Program-made: the position numbers and the translations under genes
Part shown: positions 36,885-46,811 of the stretch, piece after piece
How positions within the stretch are numbered: the first letter of the stretch is position 1
How the letters are laid out: each line of letters opens with the position of its first letter
The notes under the pieces: model-generated
What the model was told of the DNA's origin: nothing
Database searches by the model: none
The model's input: the letters and a program-made list of their open reading frames with translations, nothing else
Assembly: GCA_023369685.1 (NCBI GenBank)
Contig: SACZ01000008.1
Span: forward strand, 124,001 to 188,000
DNA: 64,000 bases
Reading direction: 5' to 3'
Source of the DNA: Prolixibacteraceae bacterium JC049
GTDB lineage: Bacteria; Bacteroidota; Bacteroidia; Bacteroidales; Prolixibacteraceae

Positions 36885-37739
36885 TTATTGATTCTCTTGC
36901 TCTGTACCTTCGTCTTGCTTCTCTGGAACCTCAGTAATCTCTGGAACTTGTGGAGATTCTGGAGCATCAAGGATTTCCTCTTGTGCTTCCGGCTCTTCTA
37001 TTTCCTCAGAAGGAGTGTGTTCACCCGGAGATGGAAGGTTTTTCAATGCATCTTTAGCTGCATTTTGCTGAGCATCTTTTTTCGAACCTCCATAGCCTTT
37101 TCCAATTTCTTCCTGCTCAATTTTAACAACAGCTAAGAAAATATTGGCTTTCCCTTTCGGGTTTGCTTCTTCGGTGGTTTCGAAATGAATTTCACGCTTG
37201 TATTTTTGTCCCCATTCAATAAGCTGACTTTTGAAATTGGTATTCTGGTGCTCAATTTCAGCTAGGTTGACATAGTTGTTCAGAATGGTTTTAATAATAA
37301 AACGCTTGGTAGTTTTGTAGCCTTTATCAAGATAGATAGCACCAATTAATGCTTCAAAAGCATCGCCATAAATATGGCTATAAGGCACACGACCATTGGT
37401 ATTTGAATCGATGAAAGCGTAAAGGCCGGTAGAATAAGTAAGTTGTGTAAGAAAACTTCTGTTGACCAAACGCGAGCGCATTTGAGTTAGAAAGCCTTCG
37501 TCGCGATGTGGAAACCGGTTATAGAGAAAATCGGCAATAACAGCCCCTAGTATGGCATCTCCGAGGTATTCCAAACGCTCATTATTAACAACAAAGCCTT
37601 GTGAGTTAGTAAATGAGGCTGATTTGTGAATAAATGCAATGTCATATAACTTAAGGTTTCCAGGGTAGAAACCTATCAATGATTTTAAAAACAAATAAAA
37701 CTCTTTTCTAGAAGAAGAAAAGAGTCTTATTCTTTGCAT
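36885..37739 (-). CDS. rnc: Ribonuclease III
   Basis: RNase III cuts double-stranded RNA in rRNA and mRNA processing. The protein (284 residues from the ATG at 37739; a GTG five codons earlier is also possible) has the catalytic signature NNERLEYLGDAILG, the second acidic site GDAFEALIGAIYLD, and a C-terminal double-stranded RNA-binding domain (about 175-240) ending GYGGSKKDAQQNAAKDAL. Beyond it lies an acidic Pro/Glu-rich tail of about 45 residues that the core family does not need and that is probably disordered. The gene follows acpP-fabF on the same strand, an arrangement common in bacteria. Confidence 0.95.
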   Translation of the reverse strand: MQRIRLFSSSRKEFYLFLKSLIGFYPGNLKLYDIAFIHKSASFTNSQGFVVNNERLEYLGDAILGAVIADFLYNRFPHRDEGFLTQMRSRLVNRSFLTQLTYSTGLYAFIDSNTNGRVPYSHIYGDAFEALIGAIYLDKGYKTTKRFIIKTILNNYVNLAEIEHQNTNFKSQLIEWGQKYKREIHFETTEEANPKGKANIFLAVVKIEQEEIGKGYGGSKKDAQQNAAKDALKNLPSPGEHTPSEEIEEPEAQEEILDAPESPQVPEITEVPEKQDEGTEQENQ

Positions 37740-37755
37740 TATAGTTCTTATCACC

Positions 37756-39003
37756 TTAATTGTCTAGTTTTTTAAACAATACGGTTCCATTGTGACCACC
37801 AAATCCGAATGTGTTCGATAGAGCAACTTTAATATCACGTTCTTTTGCTTTGTTGAAAGTGAAATCAAGCTTCTCATCCACGTCAGGATCCAACTCAAAT
37901 TGGTTGATAGTTGGAGGAACAACTCCGTTATTTAGTGCCAAAATAGAAGCAATAGCTTCAACAGCACCAGCTGCTCCTAGTAGGTGTCCAGTCATTGACT
38001 TTGTCGAGCTAATGCTTAGGTTGTAAACATGCTCTCCAAACAATCTTGCTAATGCTTTAGGTTCTGCAATATCTCCTAATCCAGTTGAAGTACCATGAAC
38101 GTTTACATAGTCAACATCTTCGATTTGAAGTCCTGCATCTTCGATGGCCTGGCGCATTACTGCAGCTGCCCCTTCTCCGTCTGGATGTGGTGCAGTCATA
38201 TGGTAAGCGTCACAGTTCATGCCACCACCAACAAGCTCGGCATAGATTGTAGCACCTCTTTTAACAGCGTGCTCATATTCTTCAAGAATAAGAGCTCCGG
38301 AACCTTCTCCCATCACGAATCCATCACGATCTTTATCGAACGGACGAGACGCCGTCTTAGGATCATCATTTCGTGTTGAGATAGCACGCATGGAATTAAA
38401 TCCACAAACTCCTGCCTCGTTAATTGCTGCTTCCGAACCACCTGTAACAATTACATCAGCTTTACCCAGACGAATTTGAGTTAAACCTTCAATTATTGCA
38501 TGTGTAGCTGAAGCACATGCTGTAACGGTAGTGAAATTTGGCCCACGGAAACCGTGTTCAATGGCTAACAATCCACCTGCAATGTTCGCAATCATCTTAG
38601 GAATGAAAAATGGCGAGAATTTTGGAGCTTCTTCTTTAAGGCTTCTTGCCTCGTTGTAGAAAGTTTCCAACCCACCAATACCAACACCTAAAATAACTCC
38701 TACTCGGTCTTTATTCACCGCCTCCACATCAAGCTTTGAGTTTTTCAAAGCTTGATTTGAAGCGATTAATGCAAACTGAGTGTAAAGATCATATTTACGG
38801 GCATCTTTTCTGTCGAAATAGTCCGTTGGTTTATAATCTTTAACCTCGCAAGCAAATTGAGTCTTGTAATTGGAAGCATCAAAACGAGTAATAGGAGCAG
38901 CACCACTCACACCATTTTTGAGATTTTCCCAATACTCATCAATGTTTTTACCGAGTGGGTTAATGGTTCCCATGCCTGTAACGACAACTCGTTTAAATTC
39001 CAT
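37756..39003 (-). CDS. fabF: 3-oxoacyl-ACP synthase II
   Basis: FabF condenses malonyl-ACP with acyl-ACP in fatty-acid elongation. The 415-residue enzyme has the active-site cysteine in TACASATHA and the two catalytic histidines in VHGTSTGLGD and KSMTGHLLGAAG. The start is MEFKRVVVTGMGTINPLG, as usual for the family. It lies between acpP (29 bp upstream) and rnc (16 bp downstream of the stop), so it is cotranscribed with its own carrier protein. Confidence 0.97.
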   Translation of the reverse strand: MEFKRVVVTGMGTINPLGKNIDEYWENLKNGVSGAAPITRFDASNYKTQFACEVKDYKPTDYFDRKDARKYDLYTQFALIASNQALKNSKLDVEAVNKDRVGVILGVGIGGLETFYNEARSLKEEAPKFSPFFIPKMIANIAGGLLAIEHGFRGPNFTTVTACASATHAIIEGLTQIRLGKADVIVTGGSEAAINEAGVCGFNSMRAISTRNDDPKTASRPFDKDRDGFVMGEGSGALILEEYEHAVKRGATIYAELVGGGMNCDAYHMTAPHPDGEGAAAVMRQAIEDAGLQIEDVDYVNVHGTSTGLGDIAEPKALARLFGEHVYNLSISSTKSMTGHLLGAAGAVEAIASILALNNGVVPPTINQFELDPDVDEKLDFTFNKAKERDIKVALSNTFGFGGHNGTVLFKKLDN

Positions 39004-39032
39004 TTAAAAGAAAATTTTCAGTTTATAATTAC

Positions 39033-39266
39033 TTAGACTGCTTTTTCAATGTGTTCAACTGCTTCACCTACAGTACCGATTTTCTCAGCTTGATCGTCTG
39101 GAATAGCAATATTGAATTCTTTTTCGAACTCCATGATAAGTTCAACAGTATCAAGTGAATCAGCACCAAGATCGTTAGTGAAAGATGCTTCATTAGTTAC
39201 TTCGCTTTCGTCAACACCTAATTTATCAACGATAATAGCTTTAACTTTAGCAGCAATATCAGACAT
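39033..39266 (-). CDS. acpP: Acyl carrier protein
   Basis: The 77-residue acidic helical protein carries growing acyl chains on phosphopantetheine. The attachment serine is S37 in GADSLDTVE. Length and composition are typical of the fatty-acid ACP. It is the first gene of acpP-fabF-rnc and has a good promoter at 39318-39350. fabF follows after 29 bp. Confidence 0.98.
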   Translation of the reverse strand: MSDIAAKVKAIIVDKLGVDESEVTNEASFTNDLGADSLDTVELIMEFEKEFNIAIPDDQAEKIGTVGEAVEHIEKAV

Positions 39267-39317
39267 AACTAAAAGTTTTTGTTAATAATTCTGTTTATTT
39301 TTTAAAAATTCGGGGTG

Positions 39318-39350
39318 CAAAGTAATAAAATTTGCCCAATAACAATCAAA
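39318..39350 (-). promoter_or_regulatory. Promoter of acpP-fabF-rnc
   Basis: On the minus strand TTTG (39347-39350) is followed after 21 nt by TTACTTTG (39318-39325), seven of eight matches to the -7 consensus. The predicted leader is about 45 nt. Confidence 0.6.
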
Positions 39351-39460
39351 CTTTTTTTAATTAATTGATGAATGGAATGGCATACTACATGCTTAAAACC
39401 TATATCTTTATAACTTTTAACAAACATATTCGAAAAGTTTACTAATTATACCTTTAAATC

Positions 39461-40018
39461 ATGAAACGGTTAGCCATATTTGTGTCAGGGTCGGGGAGTA
39501 ATGCCGAAAATATAGCCCAATATTTTGGCCAGTCTACCAGTGTTTGCGTCGACTCTATCTGGTGTAATAACCCAAAGGCGTTTGCTTTACAGCGTGCCGA
39601 AAAATTAGATGTCCCTGCATTTGTTTTTAATAGAGAACAGTTCTCGAAAAGCAATGAAATTGTCGAAAAACTTCAGGAAAGAGAGATCGATTTAGTGGTT
39701 CTAGCCGGTTTTTTATGGTTGATTCCAACCAATCTGATAAGGGCATTCGATATAATTAATATACATCCGGCACTTTTACCTAAATATGGAGGAAAAGGGA
39801 TGTATGGAATGAATGTGCACCGAGCTGTTATTGAAAATGGAGAGAAGGAGAGTGGTATAACTATTCATCGGGTGGATGAATGTTATGATGAAGGTGAAGT
39901 TTTACTACAGGCAAAATGTAATGTGGAAGCTAATGATACTCCTGAAGACTTAGTGAAGAAGATTCACGAGTTGGAATTTGAGCATTACCCTAAAGTGATT
40001 GAAAGTTTGTTGAAATAA
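39461..40018 (+). CDS. purN: Phosphoribosylglycinamide formyltransferase
   Basis: PurN transfers a formyl group from 10-formyl-tetrahydrofolate to GAR, the third step of purine synthesis. The 185-residue protein starts KRLAIFVSGSGSNAENI. It carries the catalytic Asn-His pair in INIHPALLPKYGGKGMYG, a second histidine in NVHRAV and the catalytic aspartate in VDECYDEGEVL. It stands alone, divergent from acpP. A TACCTTTA sequence six bases before the ATG could be a weak -7 box. Confidence 0.95.
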   Translation: MKRLAIFVSGSGSNAENIAQYFGQSTSVCVDSIWCNNPKAFALQRAEKLDVPAFVFNREQFSKSNEIVEKLQEREIDLVVLAGFLWLIPTNLIRAFDIINIHPALLPKYGGKGMYGMNVHRAVIENGEKESGITIHRVDECYDEGEVLLQAKCNVEANDTPEDLVKKIHELEFEHYPKVIESLLK

Positions 40019-40045
40019 AAAAGCTGTGCTTTTACACACAGCTTT
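40016..40045 (-). terminator. Terminator of the leuS-YitT-M23 strand
   Basis: AAAGCTGTG/CACAGCTTT forms a perfect 9-bp stem. On the minus strand it is followed by TTTTTTATTT, so it mainly ends the M23 transcript, though it also lies just after purN. Confidence 0.75.
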
Positions 40046-40051
40046 CGGTAT

Positions 40052-41293
40052 TTATTGCATTCTATTTAATTGTAGCATTAAAGAATCTTTAAGCGCATTG
40101 AACTGAGGAAGCAGATCTTTCTTCACTGGTTCGACAGGTGGCGCTTTTACTTTTAAAGGATCCATCGCTTTTCCGTTTCGGTATACTCTAAAGTCGAGAT
40201 GAGGTCCGGTTGCCAATCCCGATTTACCAACATATCCTATCACCTGTCCTTGTTTTACTCTGGCTCCGGTTTTAATTCCCTTTCCATAACGATGAAGGTG
40301 CATATAAACAGTTGTATAAACCGAGTTGTGTCTGATCTTTACATATCGACCACCTCCACGACGCTGGTAAGCTTTCGCAATAACAGTTCCATCGCCGATA
40401 GAATATACCGGAGTTCCAATTGCTGCAGCATAATCGATACCTAGGTGTGGACGACGAATTCGTAAAACAGGATGCATTCTACTATAAGAGAAACGCGAGC
40501 TAATTCTTGAGAATTTTAGCGGAGACTTCAAAAACGCTTTTTTCAAGCTTTTCCCCTCCTGATCGAAATAGCCTTCTGAATCGTTCTGCTTAAAAGCAAA
40601 CGACCAGTATGGTTCATTCATGTGTGTGAATTTAGCCACATGAATTTTACCAATTCCTATGGATACGCTGTCCACATAGTTTTCTTCGTATAATACATCA
40701 AACTGATCCCCTTTCTGGATGGCAAAAAAATCGATGGTCCAGGCATAAATTTCAGAAAGCGCATTGGAGAGAACAGGATTGGTCTTATTCTCTACCATCG
40801 CATTCCATAGCGATGACTTGATGGTGCCTTGAGCTCTCTTTAGTTTTCGTTCAATAGGTTTTTGCCCTCTTGTAATGTGTAGGCTATCTTTAAGCTGATA
40901 GATCACATAGTCAGTGGCATCTATTTCATAAACAAAATAGTCTAGCTGAACCATTGAGTCGCGCGAGAAGAATGCTGCCCAATTGTTTCCTCGTCTGATT
41001 TTGCGCACATCGAAAATTGGTTTCGATTTTTTTGCCAGGAAGTGGATCTGTCTTCTGGACACTCCCAGTTTAGATAATACTGTCGATAAATGTTCATTCT
41101 TTCCAATGGATCCCACCTGAAGCATAAAAGAGTCGACGGGTAGTCCATATTTTAATATAGGTGGCTGAGGTGGTATTGTATCAGCTGCGGCAATTTGAGT
41201 TGTCTCAATTGGTGTTTTTTTCTTATTTACAATTACCAGCAATACAATTATTAATATAAGAGCCACAATAATTGCAGGAAAGAATTTCTTCAT
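40052..41293 (-). CDS. M23 (LytM-type) peptidase with N-terminal membrane anchor
   Basis: The 413-residue protein begins with a membrane helix (about 5-22), continues with a long periplasmic region (about 45-250) and ends in an M23 domain (about 265-380). The zinc motifs are visible as RPHLGIDYAA and GPHLDFRVY; in the second, the usual HLHF is HLDF, so the second histidine of the motif is an aspartate. This may alter metal binding. VYTTVYMHLHRYGKG supplies the other histidines. The layout resembles MepM/YebA-like endopeptidases that allow peptidoglycan growth. It follows the YitT gene by 4 bp. Confidence 0.88.
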   Translation of the reverse strand: MKKFFPAIIVALILIIVLLVIVNKKKTPIETTQIAAADTIPPQPPILKYGLPVDSFMLQVGSIGKNEHLSTVLSKLGVSRRQIHFLAKKSKPIFDVRKIRRGNNWAAFFSRDSMVQLDYFVYEIDATDYVIYQLKDSLHITRGQKPIERKLKRAQGTIKSSLWNAMVENKTNPVLSNALSEIYAWTIDFFAIQKGDQFDVLYEENYVDSVSIGIGKIHVAKFTHMNEPYWSFAFKQNDSEGYFDQEGKSLKKAFLKSPLKFSRISSRFSYSRMHPVLRIRRPHLGIDYAAAIGTPVYSIGDGTVIAKAYQRRGGGRYVKIRHNSVYTTVYMHLHRYGKGIKTGARVKQGQVIGYVGKSGLATGPHLDFRVYRNGKAMDPLKVKAPPVEPVKKDLLPQFNALKDSLMLQLNRMQ

Positions 41294-41297
41294 TTGT

Positions 41298-42155
41298 TTA
41301 GTATTTTATGTTATCGAATCCTTTGCCATAAACACCCATTACACTTCCAAGGGAAATAAAGGCATCAGGATCTATGTGCTTAATCATTCTAAAGATACCG
41401 CCAGTTTCTTTACGACGGACAACTGTCATGATAATTTTTACATTCTTTTTAGTGTACCAACCCGTACCATCCATTACAGTTAGCCCACGGTTTGTTTCTA
41501 AATTGATGAAATCGGCAATCTCCTCGTATTTTTCTGAGAAGATGAACATCTGTGTCGATTGCTTTGCTCCATCCAATACCGAATCGATAGTATATGAAAC
41601 GGCCCACATGGAAACAAAACCGTAAACCAGTTTCTCTGGCGACTGAAATACGAACCACGATGAACCGATAATTAATACATCGCACAGCAGCATTATTCTA
41701 CCAGGACTGATGTTTCGATATTTGTTGATGATAAGAGCAATAATATCGGTTCCACCAGTACTACCTCCTTGCATAAACACAAAGCCAATCCCGGCTCCGC
41801 CCAGAATACCTCCAATAACAGCTGCTAAGAAAGTATCGTTAACAATGGGTTCGGAAAACAACGGTTGTGCAACGGTTAAAAGCAACGAGAGCAGTCCCAT
41901 GCTGAAAACGGTCTTAATACCAAAACTGGCACCAAGAATTTTTATTGCCAAAAGAATTAAAATAATATTCACCGCAAAATAGGTGTAACCAATAGGAATG
42001 CCATAGGCATAAAATATGGTGGCACCAATTCCACTAACTCCCCCTCCAGTAATCTCACCTGGCACTAAGAAACCAACCCACGCAAAGGTGTAAAGCATGC
42101 ATCCGAATATTATCAGTGCATACGATTTTAGCTCAGCAAGTACTTTATTCTTCAT
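41298..42155 (-). CDS. YitT family membrane protein
   Basis: The 285-residue protein has about five or six membrane helices (residues 10-190), with the glycine-rich PGEITGGGVSGIGATIFYAY and the conserved MQGGSTGGTDIIALII segments of the YitT/DUF161 family. A cytoplasmic C-terminal domain follows (about 205-285, DUF2179 type) with ETNRGLTVMDGTGWYTK and KHIDPDAFISLGSVMGVYGKGF. The function of the family is not firmly known; transport or signalling has been proposed. The gene lies between leuS and an M23 peptidase on one strand, though a terminator separates it from leuS. Confidence 0.88.
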   Translation of the reverse strand: MKNKVLAELKSYALIIFGCMLYTFAWVGFLVPGEITGGGVSGIGATIFYAYGIPIGYTYFAVNIILILLAIKILGASFGIKTVFSMGLLSLLLTVAQPLFSEPIVNDTFLAAVIGGILGGAGIGFVFMQGGSTGGTDIIALIINKYRNISPGRIMLLCDVLIIGSSWFVFQSPEKLVYGFVSMWAVSYTIDSVLDGAKQSTQMFIFSEKYEEIADFINLETNRGLTVMDGTGWYTKKNVKIIMTVVRRKETGGIFRMIKHIDPDAFISLGSVMGVYGKGFDNIKY

Positions 42156-42189
42156 CTCAAATAATTAGTTAAATGGCTAAGACAATAAA

Positions 42190-42234
42190 AAAGTATAAAA
42201 GAAAAGCACAAGATTCAAGAACCTTGTGCTTTTC
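42190..42234 (-). terminator. Terminator after leuS
   Basis: The stem GAAAAGCACAAG (42201-42212) pairs perfectly with 42223-42234. On the minus strand a T-rich tail follows, 20 bp past the leuS stop. Confidence 0.8.
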
Positions 42235-42254
42235 ACTATAAGGTTATTGTATCG

Positions 42255-45041
42255 TTATCCAACTACAATATTTATAATCTTTTTAGGAACAATAATCACT
42301 TTGCGTATGGATTTATCTCCAATCCATTTGGCCGCATTTGGATGATTAATGGCCTCTTTTTCGATATCCTCTTTACTCATGTCAAGTGGTAAATTCAGTT
42401 TAAAACGCATTTTACCGTTGAATGAAACAGGATATTCAAAACTACTTTCCACAAGGAACTTCTCTTCGAACTTAGGATAGAGTTGAGCAACAACGCTATC
42501 GGTGTTTCCTAATTGCTTCCATAGTTCCTCGCAAATGTGAGGTGCAAATGGAGCTAAAATAAGAAGCATCTCTTCAAGAATTGCTTTTTTGTTGCACTTC
42601 ATTGAAGTCAATTCGTTTACTGCAATCATGAAAGCACTAACAGTAGTGTTGAAAGAGAAGCGTAAGATATCGTCTTCTACTTTCTTAATTGCTTTGTGAA
42701 GTACCTTCAGTTCTTCAGCAGTTGGTTCTGCATCAGAAACCTGGAATTCACCATTGCTGTTGTGGAAAAGATTCCAGAATCGACGTAAGAACTTGTGAAC
42801 ACCATCAATACCGTTAGTGTCCCAAGGTTTAGAAGCTTCAAGAGGCCCTAAGAACATTTCGTACAAACGAAGAGTGTCAGCTCCGTAAGTATCGATAATG
42901 TCATCTGGATTTACCACGTTGAACATCGATTTTGACATTTTCTCAACAGCCCAGCCACAAATGTATTTTCCGTCTTCAAGAATGAATTCGGCATCTTTGT
43001 ATTCTGGGTTCCAGTTGCGGAAACGTTCAGTATCTAGTACATCGTTCTGAACCATGTTCACATCTACGTGAATTGGAGTAGTATCATACTCTTTACGTAG
43101 GTTTAGTGAAACAAATTTGTTGGTTCCTTTAACTCGATATACGAAGTTCGAGCGACCTTGAATCATTCCTTGGTTAACCAATTTCTTGAATGGTTCGTCT
43201 TTGCAAATTTCATTAATATCGAAAAGGAATTTGTTCCAGAAGCGAGAGTAGATCAAGTGACCAGTAGCATGTTCAATACCACCAATGTATAAGTCAACAT
43301 CTTGCCAGTACTCGTTAGCTTCTTTTGAAACTAGTCCGTTATTGTTTTTAGGATCCATGTAGCGAAGAGAGTAAGCTGAAGAACCAGCAAATCCTGGCAT
43401 AGTACTCAATTCAATAGGATATCCTTCTTCTGTTTTCCAGTTTTGAGCTCTTCCTAGAGGTGGATCTCCATCTTCTGTTGGAAGGAACTTTTCAATTTCA
43501 GGAAGCTCCAATGGAAGTTGATCTTCGCTCATTGGGTAAGCAATTCCATCTTTGAAATATACAGGGAATGGCTCTCCCCAGTAGCGCTGGCGACTAAAAA
43601 TAGCATCGCGAAGACGGTAGTTTACTTTAACCTGACCAATCTCTTTTTCAGCAATGTATTCTTTGGTCTTCTGGATAGCATCAACCACGTTCAGGTCGTT
43701 TAAGAATCCAGAATTAATCATGATTCCCTCTTTTGAATCGATTGAATCTTCCCATGTTGCAGGATCGGTAGCTTCTGCTCCGGTAGGAACAACTACTTGG
43801 CGAATAGGAAGGTCGAAGTGACGAGCAAATGCAAAGTCACGACTATCGTGAGCAGGTACAGCCATAATAGCTCCTGTTCCGTAGCCAGCCAATACATAGT
43901 CGCTAATCCAGATAGGAATTTCTTCTCCGCTTAATGGATTGATAGCATAACTTCCTGTGAAGATGCCAGATACACGTTTAACGTCAGTCATACGCTCACG
44001 CTCGGTGCGCTTAGCTGCTTCGGCAATGTATGCATCTACTGCTTCCTTTTGCTCTGGAGTAGTTAGCTTCTCTACCCATTCGCTCTCAGGAGCAAGTACC
44101 ATGAAAGTAACTCCGAAAATAGTATCGGCACGAGTGGTGAAAATGGTCATTGCCTCTTCGTGTCCTTTCAGGTGGAACAACATTTCGGCACCTTCCGATT
44201 TTCCAATCCAGTTTTTCTGAACCTCTTTTAGTGAGTCAGACCATTCTAAGTTGTCAAGTCCGCTCAATAGACGTTCGGCATAAGCAGAAACACGAAGTGA
44301 CCACTGTTGCATTTTCTTCTGCTCAACAGGGTGACCTCCACGAACTGAAAGACCATCTTTAACCTCATCGTTGGCCAAAACAGTTCCCAATGCAGGGCAC
44401 CAGTTAACCATTGTGTCGGCCAAGAATGCCAAACGATAGTTCATTAATGTGTCGGCCTGCTCTTTTTCCGACATTGCTTTCCACTCCTCTGCGGTGAAAG
44501 TTAATTCCTCGCCACAAGCAGCAGTGATATTTGCAGTTCCACTCTCGTTAAACAAAGCAATCAACTCATTAATTGACTCTGCTTTCTGGGTGATATTATT
44601 ATAATAGTGTTTGAACATTTGAAGAAATGCCCATTGTGTCCACTTATAGTATTCAGGATCGCATGTGCGCACTTCTCTGTCCCAATCGTACGAGAAACCA
44701 ATTTTGTCTAATTGCTGACGATAGCGTGCAATATTGTTTTCTGTAGTAATTGCAGGGTGCTGACCTGTTTGAATGGCATATTGCTCGGCAGGTAAACCGT
44801 AAGCATCATATCCCATAGGGTGTAGTACGTTGAATCCTTTCATTCGCTTGTAGCGACTATAAATGTCGGAAGCGATATACCCGAGAGGGTGACCTACGTG
44901 AAGTCCGGCCCCTGATGGGTAAGGAAACATATCAAGTACATAATATTTAGGCTTCGATGAATCTACGTCTACTTTATAAGTATTGTTCTCTTGCCAATAC
45001 TCTTGCCATTTCTTCTCAATATCCCTGAAATTATAATCCAT
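42255..45041 (-). CDS. leuS: Leucyl-tRNA synthetase
   Basis: The 928-residue class I synthetase charges tRNA-Leu. The HIGH motif is HVGHPLG near residue 48, the KMSKS loop is EKMSKSMFN near residue 700, and a long CP1 editing domain lies between them (about 225-430, with the [19 protein letters not shown]-like core). The C-terminal anticodon-binding and tail domains are complete. An insertion around residues 145-190 ([14 protein letters not shown] to [11 protein letters not shown]) is longer than in E. coli LeuRS as I recall it; similar inserts occur in Bacteroidota. It is preceded by a -7 box at 45081-45088 and followed by a terminator. Confidence 0.97.
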   Translation of the reverse strand: MDYNFRDIEKKWQEYWQENNTYKVDVDSSKPKYYVLDMFPYPSGAGLHVGHPLGYIASDIYSRYKRMKGFNVLHPMGYDAYGLPAEQYAIQTGQHPAITTENNIARYRQQLDKIGFSYDWDREVRTCDPEYYKWTQWAFLQMFKHYYNNITQKAESINELIALFNESGTANITAACGEELTFTAEEWKAMSEKEQADTLMNYRLAFLADTMVNWCPALGTVLANDEVKDGLSVRGGHPVEQKKMQQWSLRVSAYAERLLSGLDNLEWSDSLKEVQKNWIGKSEGAEMLFHLKGHEEAMTIFTTRADTIFGVTFMVLAPESEWVEKLTTPEQKEAVDAYIAEAAKRTERERMTDVKRVSGIFTGSYAINPLSGEEIPIWISDYVLAGYGTGAIMAVPAHDSRDFAFARHFDLPIRQVVVPTGAEATDPATWEDSIDSKEGIMINSGFLNDLNVVDAIQKTKEYIAEKEIGQVKVNYRLRDAIFSRQRYWGEPFPVYFKDGIAYPMSEDQLPLELPEIEKFLPTEDGDPPLGRAQNWKTEEGYPIELSTMPGFAGSSAYSLRYMDPKNNNGLVSKEANEYWQDVDLYIGGIEHATGHLIYSRFWNKFLFDINEICKDEPFKKLVNQGMIQGRSNFVYRVKGTNKFVSLNLRKEYDTTPIHVDVNMVQNDVLDTERFRNWNPEYKDAEFILEDGKYICGWAVEKMSKSMFNVVNPDDIIDTYGADTLRLYEMFLGPLEASKPWDTNGIDGVHKFLRRFWNLFHNSNGEFQVSDAEPTAEELKVLHKAIKKVEDDILRFSFNTTVSAFMIAVNELTSMKCNKKAILEEMLLILAPFAPHICEELWKQLGNTDSVVAQLYPKFEEKFLVESSFEYPVSFNGKMRFKLNLPLDMSKEDIEKEAINHPNAAKWIGDKSIRKVIIVPKKIINIVVG

Positions 45042-45405
45042 TTTATTCTAATGCATTAATTGGTTTTAAAACAGTGGCTGCAAAATTAGTAATTCTTTAC
45101 AATTATTTTCGGCCTGCCGAATCTTTCTTCTTATTATATAATTGTATAGCATTTCCAGATTGAGATTGACTGGAAGTAATGGGTTTTTTATAAAATCAGA
45201 AAATTGAATTTTTTTCTAACGTTTTCATTTATGAGAAATATCAGATTTTTAATTAGTTCTGCTATTAAACATATTCTGAAAAACTGTAATTATCAGTATT
45301 TCAATAAGATGTGGTTTTTATGCCTTTTGGCATTTTTGTTTGCAGTATAGCTAAAATATCTACCTTTGAAATGTTTTCGATATGTAACTCATAAATTAAA
45401 ACGAC
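45042..45405. other. Divergent control region leuS/gdhA
   Basis: The 364-bp AT-rich gap holds a leuS -7 box (TAATTTTG on the minus strand, 45081-45088) and the gdhA promoter (45339-45368). Between them, 45100-45330, I see no ORF, RNA gene or convincing hairpin. Confidence 0.5.
45339..45368 (+). promoter_or_regulatory. gdhA promoter
   Basis: TTTG (45339-45342) and TACCTTTG (45361-45368) are 18 nt apart, one short of the usual spacing. The leader is about 33 nt. Confidence 0.6.
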
Positions 45406-46743
45406 ATGAAAACAGATATGAATTCATTCTTGGAGGAACTTAAAGGAAGAACTCCAGGTGAGAAGGAATTCCACCAAGCAGTAGAAGAGGTTGTTGAAAC
45501 CGTTTGGGATTTTTATGTAGCTAATCCTCGTTACGTAAAAGCTAAAATTTTGGAGCGCATGTGTGAGCCAGAACGTGTAGTTATGTTCCGAGTTCCATGG
45601 GTAAACGACAAAGGTGAAGTGGAAATGAACCGCGGATACCGTGTTGAATTCAATAGTGCTATTGGACCTTACAAAGGAGGTTTGCGTTTTCACCCAAGTG
45701 TAACGCTTAGTATCCTTAAGTTTTTAGGTTTCGAGCAAACATTTAAAAATAGTTTGACAACGCTTCCTATGGGAGGTGGTAAAGGTGGATCTGATTTCAG
45801 CCCTAAGGGAAAATCTGATAATGAAATCATGAGCTTCTGCCAGTCATTCATGACAGAACTTTACCGTCACATTGGTCCTAATACTGATGTTCCAGCTGGA
45901 GATATTGGTGTTGGTGGTCGCGAAATCGGTTACTTGTTCGGTCAGTATAAAAGATTGAAGAATGAGTTCACAGGTGTTCTTACTGGAAAAGGTATTGAGT
46001 ACGGTGGATCATTGATTCGTCCAGAAGCAACAGGTTACGGTGCTGTTTATTTTGCACAGCACATGTTGGCTGAAATGGGACAAACTTTCGAAGGAAAGAC
46101 TGTTTCTATCTCTGGATTTGGAAACGTTGCATGGGGTGCAATTTCTAAATTGAATGAATTAGGAGCAAAAGTAGTTACTATTTCAGGTCCTGACGGATAT
46201 ATTTATGATCCAGAAGGAATCACTGGTGATAAGGTAGAGTACTTGTTAGAGTTGCGTGCAACGAATAACGATGTTGTTGCTCCTTATGCTGAAGAGTATC
46301 CTGAAGCTACTTTCTATGCAGGAAAACGTCCATGGGTACAAAAGGTAGATGTGGCTATGCCATCGGCTACTCAGAACGAATTGGACGAGAATGATGCAAA
46401 AGCATTAATCGAGAACGGATGTATCTTGGTTGCTGAAGCATCGAACATGGGATGTACTGCTGAAGCAGCATTCTTATTAACTGAAAAGATTGCATTTGGA
46501 CCAGGTAAAGCAGTTAATGCTGGTGGTGTTGCAGTTTCAGGATTGGAAATGTCTCAGAACAGCATGCGTTACGGATGGACTCGCGAAGAGGTTGATGAGC
46601 GCTTAAAAGTGATTATGAAAGATATTCACGATGCATGTGTTAAGTACGGAAGAGAAGGCGATTCAATTAACTACATTAAAGGTGCTAACATTGGTGGATT
46701 TGTAAAAGTTGCCGATGCTATGCTTGCTCAAGGTGTGGTTTAA
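45406..46743 (+). CDS. gdhA: NADP-type glutamate dehydrogenase
   Basis: The 445-residue enzyme forms glutamate from 2-oxoglutarate and ammonia. It has the GPYKGGLRFHPSV substrate segment, the catalytic lysine region LPMGGGKGGSDF, the PAGDIGVGGREIGYLFGQYK segment and the dinucleotide-binding VSISGFGNVAWGA. Length near 445 and these motifs fit the hexameric NADP-dependent biosynthetic class, although cofactor preference cannot be proven by eye. It is a single gene between its own promoter and a terminator. Confidence 0.95.
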   Translation: MKTDMNSFLEELKGRTPGEKEFHQAVEEVVETVWDFYVANPRYVKAKILERMCEPERVVMFRVPWVNDKGEVEMNRGYRVEFNSAIGPYKGGLRFHPSVTLSILKFLGFEQTFKNSLTTLPMGGGKGGSDFSPKGKSDNEIMSFCQSFMTELYRHIGPNTDVPAGDIGVGGREIGYLFGQYKRLKNEFTGVLTGKGIEYGGSLIRPEATGYGAVYFAQHMLAEMGQTFEGKTVSISGFGNVAWGAISKLNELGAKVVTISGPDGYIYDPEGITGDKVEYLLELRATNNDVVAPYAEEYPEATFYAGKRPWVQKVDVAMPSATQNELDENDAKALIENGCILVAEASNMGCTAEAAFLLTEKIAFGPGKAVNAGGVAVSGLEMSQNSMRYGWTREEVDERLKVIMKDIHDACVKYGREGDSINYIKGANIGGFVKVADAMLAQGVV

Positions 46744-46762
46744 GAAGATACAATTTCAAAAG

Positions 46763-46791
46763 AAAAAAGGGTGCTTGATGGCACCCTTTTT
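46763..46791. terminator. Bidirectional terminator gdhA / xpt
   Basis: AAAAAGGGTGC pairs with GCACCCTTTTT around a 6-nt loop, between the convergent gdhA and xpt genes. Confidence 0.85.
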
Positions 46792-46811
46792 CGTTATATA
46801 GAAAGTAGATA

